From positions 1-8,825 of the forward strand of contig CALJEW010000239.1 in NCBI GenBank assembly GCA_938074585.1: DNA of 8,825 nucleotides, given 5' to 3'. Each line of letters opens with the position of its first letter. Within the stretch, counting starts at the first letter, position 1. The translations under genes and the position numbers were made by a program. The notes beneath the pieces were generated by a model, which was not told where the DNA came from, did not search any database, and saw only the letters and a program-made list of their open reading frames with translations. Shown here piece by piece: positions 6,797-8,825 of the stretch. The DNA comes from an uncultured Rhodospirillales bacterium. GTDB lineage: Bacteria > Pseudomonadota > Alphaproteobacteria > Rhodospirillales > Casp-alpha2.

Positions 6797-7726
6797 TTGG
6801 AATTCAAACAATTACATTATTTCCGTCACGTTGCAGAACTGGGTAGTTTTTCAAAGGCTGCAGCATTTCTTTCCATTGCCCAGCCGGCACTCAGTCGGCA
6901 AATCCGAAACCTTGAAATCGAATTGGACGTCATTTTACTTTATCGCAACGGGCGGGGCGTAACGGCAACTGAAGCTGGAACCGTTTTGCTTGAGCGCTCT
7001 AAAGCTATACTAGAACAGTGCGCAAAGACAGTAAACGAAGTCTCATCCATCGGTGGCGCCGTTAGTGGCCGTGTGACACTTGGTTTAACACCGACGGTAA
7101 GCCAAGTTCTTATCCGGCCCTTAATTGCGAAATTAAGAGAAGAATATCCAAAGATTTCCTTAGAAGTGGTCGAAGGGTTCAGTGGCCATGTGAACGAGTG
7201 GCTGGTTATGGGGCGGCTAGATATTGGGCTATTGAATAATGCCCCTAGGCAAAAGCATTTAGCGGCCGAAGACTTATTGGTTGAAGAATTATTGCTGGTT
7301 GGCCCACCGGTGGAAGGCCTTAAGGGAATTCAACAATCAACCCTGAAAAAAGTTCAAAAATCTCCGATGATCCTGCCAAGCCGTCCGCACGGATTACGCG
7401 AATTGGTCGACCATGTGACGATCAAGCATGGATTTAGTTTAGATGTAACTCATGAAATTAATTCTCTGAGCACAATCATCGATTTGGTTGAAGACGGAGC
7501 GGGATCAACAATGTTGCCTTATGCCGCCGTGTACCGTGAAGTTACAGAAGGGCGGTTATCGGCTTACCGAATAAAAGGCAGGCCTTTTTCACAAACTGTT
7601 GTTTTAGCAACCCCAACTCATCGTCCTTTATCTCTTGCAGGGCACCGCGTCCTAGATTGCATTAAACAAGAAGTCCATCTGCTGCATACGGATGGAAAGT
7701 GGTTAGGGTCATATCAAAAGACCTAA
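6797..7726 (+). CDS. LysR-type transcriptional regulator
   Basis: A 309-residue DNA-binding regulator. The N-terminal winged helix-turn-helix occupies about residues 1-60, with LGSFSKAAAFLSIAQPALSR (15-34) as the recognition region and a LYRNGRGV segment after it, as in the Nac/CynR-like group. The C-terminal part (about 88-295) is the periplasmic-binding-type effector domain, beginning GRVTLGLTPTVSQ. I chose the TTG at 6797: a strong GGGAGGG (6786-6792) sits at good distance, and the protein then begins EFKQLHYF, as LysR proteins do. The frame is open back to a GTG at 6749, giving a 16-residue extension that the family lacks. It is divergent from the dehydrogenase gene, the classical arrangement for a LysR protein and its target, so control of that operon is likely. 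The ligand is unknown. Confidence 0.92.
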   Translation: MEFKQLHYFRHVAELGSFSKAAAFLSIAQPALSRQIRNLEIELDVILLYRNGRGVTATEAGTVLLERSKAILEQCAKTVNEVSSIGGAVSGRVTLGLTPTVSQVLIRPLIAKLREEYPKISLEVVEGFSGHVNEWLVMGRLDIGLLNNAPRQKHLAAEDLLVEELLLVGPPVEGLKGIQQSTLKKVQKSPMILPSRPHGLRELVDHVTIKHGFSLDVTHEINSLSTIIDLVEDGAGSTMLPYAAVYREVTEGRLSAYRIKGRPFSQTVVLATPTHRPLSLAGHRVLDCIKQEVHLLHTDGKWLGSYQKT

Positions 7727-8825
7727 TGCTTATTGGCCGCATAATACATTATATACCGATTGCATTTTCGCCCACTAATAAAGACATTATTTATACTTCA
7801 GGTAGAAAATTCTTATTGATTACCCTATCCCCTGTCAAATTACTCATCACAGTGTACGAGTATATTTAAGTACAAGAATAAAGTAGCTTTTGTTGAACCA
7901 AAAACAATCGCAAAACTAATAAAGGGTGTGCATAAAATGAAATATGTTCTTCCAGTTATTCAATGTTATGTGTTTCCTTAATCATGATGGATAATTCAAC
8001 ACCTGTTTCAATGTATGGACTTACATAAAACTTTTTATCAACTAGGCTATATTTTGCCACGCCCTTTTGCTTGCAATTCTTGGAGGGTTTCAACCATCTT
8101 TACCTTTCCTAATGGTCTTTTAATAAACCATGGGAACAGTCTCTATTATCATTTGTGCAGCAATCGTGGCCTTACAAAATGCACCAAAAAGCCAACCGAA
8201 TATCTGTGTAAGGAAACTTTGGCAGCACGCCGACGACTGTGGCGACTACGAGGACAGGATTGTATCTGATGCATATACGCAGATGAAGACGATGGCGCAT
8301 CCTTGTTTGGATAAAATGCGCTTACAAAGTGTGCTAATTCGAAGAACCTCGCGGCGTGTCAAAGCAGCCAGTACCTGACCAACAATAAAATCGACCGAAA
8401 CAGGTAATGTTAGGCATGACTGGATAAGCTGCTCGCTAAATTCTCATCTCTGAGCATGGAAATCTACCTCATTTTTAAATGCACGAAGACTGCAAAATTG
8501 TCATCTAGGAGTGAAAAAAGTGGCCATACATTTGCTTCAGTCAACTATAGGCTGGTGCTCAATTAAAAACTTCTGACATTTGGCATGAAAACAGGGCGTG
8601 TTTGAAAACTATCATAAGATGGTTAGGCAAATTTATATTTAGAATAAAAAAAGTGGATATGTTTCTTGCTACCCTACAATTATTGCAACTTTATTTGGAT
8701 GCAGAACTTGCAAGTCGAGCACCACGATGGTGTCTTGCAAACATCTGTAATCATTGGATAAAGAAGTTGTTGTGCACTTTTTGCAGAAAACGGCGACCCC
8801 GCGCACCTAAGTTCGTGGTAAAAAC
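7727..8825. other. 1.1-kb stretch without a convincing gene
   Basis: Nothing here can be assigned a function. The first 430 bases are A+T rich. They include a 14-codon frame (7937-7981, MKYVLPVIQCYVFP) preceded by AAAGGG, too short to call. From about 8047 to 8460 the G+C rises and several frames look partly coding. On the plus strand, 8130-8378 encodes 82 residues with a hydrophobic start (MGTVSIIICAAIVAL) but no ribosome site. On the minus strand, short open pieces in different frames follow one another and end at 8047 with MVETLQELQAKGRGKI. From 8659 a plus frame (MFLATLQLLQLYLDAELASR...) is open for 55 codons to the right edge, without a ribosome site. No terminator after the LysR gene, tRNA or transposon end was recognised. 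Confidence 0.5.

Noticed and set aside
8015..8269. 84-residue plus-strand frame
   Set aside because: It has no ribosome site, no recognisable domain, and overlaps competing frames on both strands.

Overview
The window looks like a chromosomal, accessory-metabolism stretch from a Gram-negative bacterium, most likely an alphaproteobacterium. That guess rests on moderate G+C by eye, a Tat-exported PotD-type binding protein, and the particular acyl-CoA dehydrogenase and PuuE-like deacetylase types present. No RNA gene, CRISPR array, insertion sequence or integrase was found. The species cannot be named from the sequence alone.

Layout. (1) 1-430 is a leader region. An open frame on the minus strand (1-163) runs off the left edge and may be the start of a divergent gene. 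A sigma70-like promoter (271-300) and two small hairpins precede the first transporter gene. (2) 431-4576 (+) is a four-gene ABC importer operon of the polyamine/opine (PotABCD-like) type: Tat-secreted binding protein, two permeases, then the ATPase. A strong intrinsic terminator (1642-1675) lies just after the binding-protein gene. It fits the usual over-production of the binding protein and makes the longest reading of the first permease doubtful. (3) 4605-6676 (-) is a two-gene operon that meets the transporter tail to tail: an acyl-CoA dehydrogenase-family flavoprotein, then a PuuE-like polysaccharide-deacetylase-fold protein. (4) 6797-7726 (+) is a LysR-type regulator, divergent from the dehydrogenase gene. 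The 120-bp gap holds a promoter-like pair and two dyads. (5) 7727-8825 has no convincing gene, only short open frames, some of which may be remnants of a decayed gene.

How the parts may work together (inference): the importer takes up a small, probably nitrogen-containing solute. The deacetylase-fold protein would hydrolyse a C-N bond and the dehydrogenase would oxidise an acyl-CoA intermediate. The LysR protein would sense a ligand and control at least the divergent enzyme operon. The substrate is unknown. The combination of a PotABCD-like importer, a PuuE-like hydrolase, a dehydrogenase lacking the usual YEGT glutamate and a LysR protein is the best candidate here for an undescribed catabolic system.
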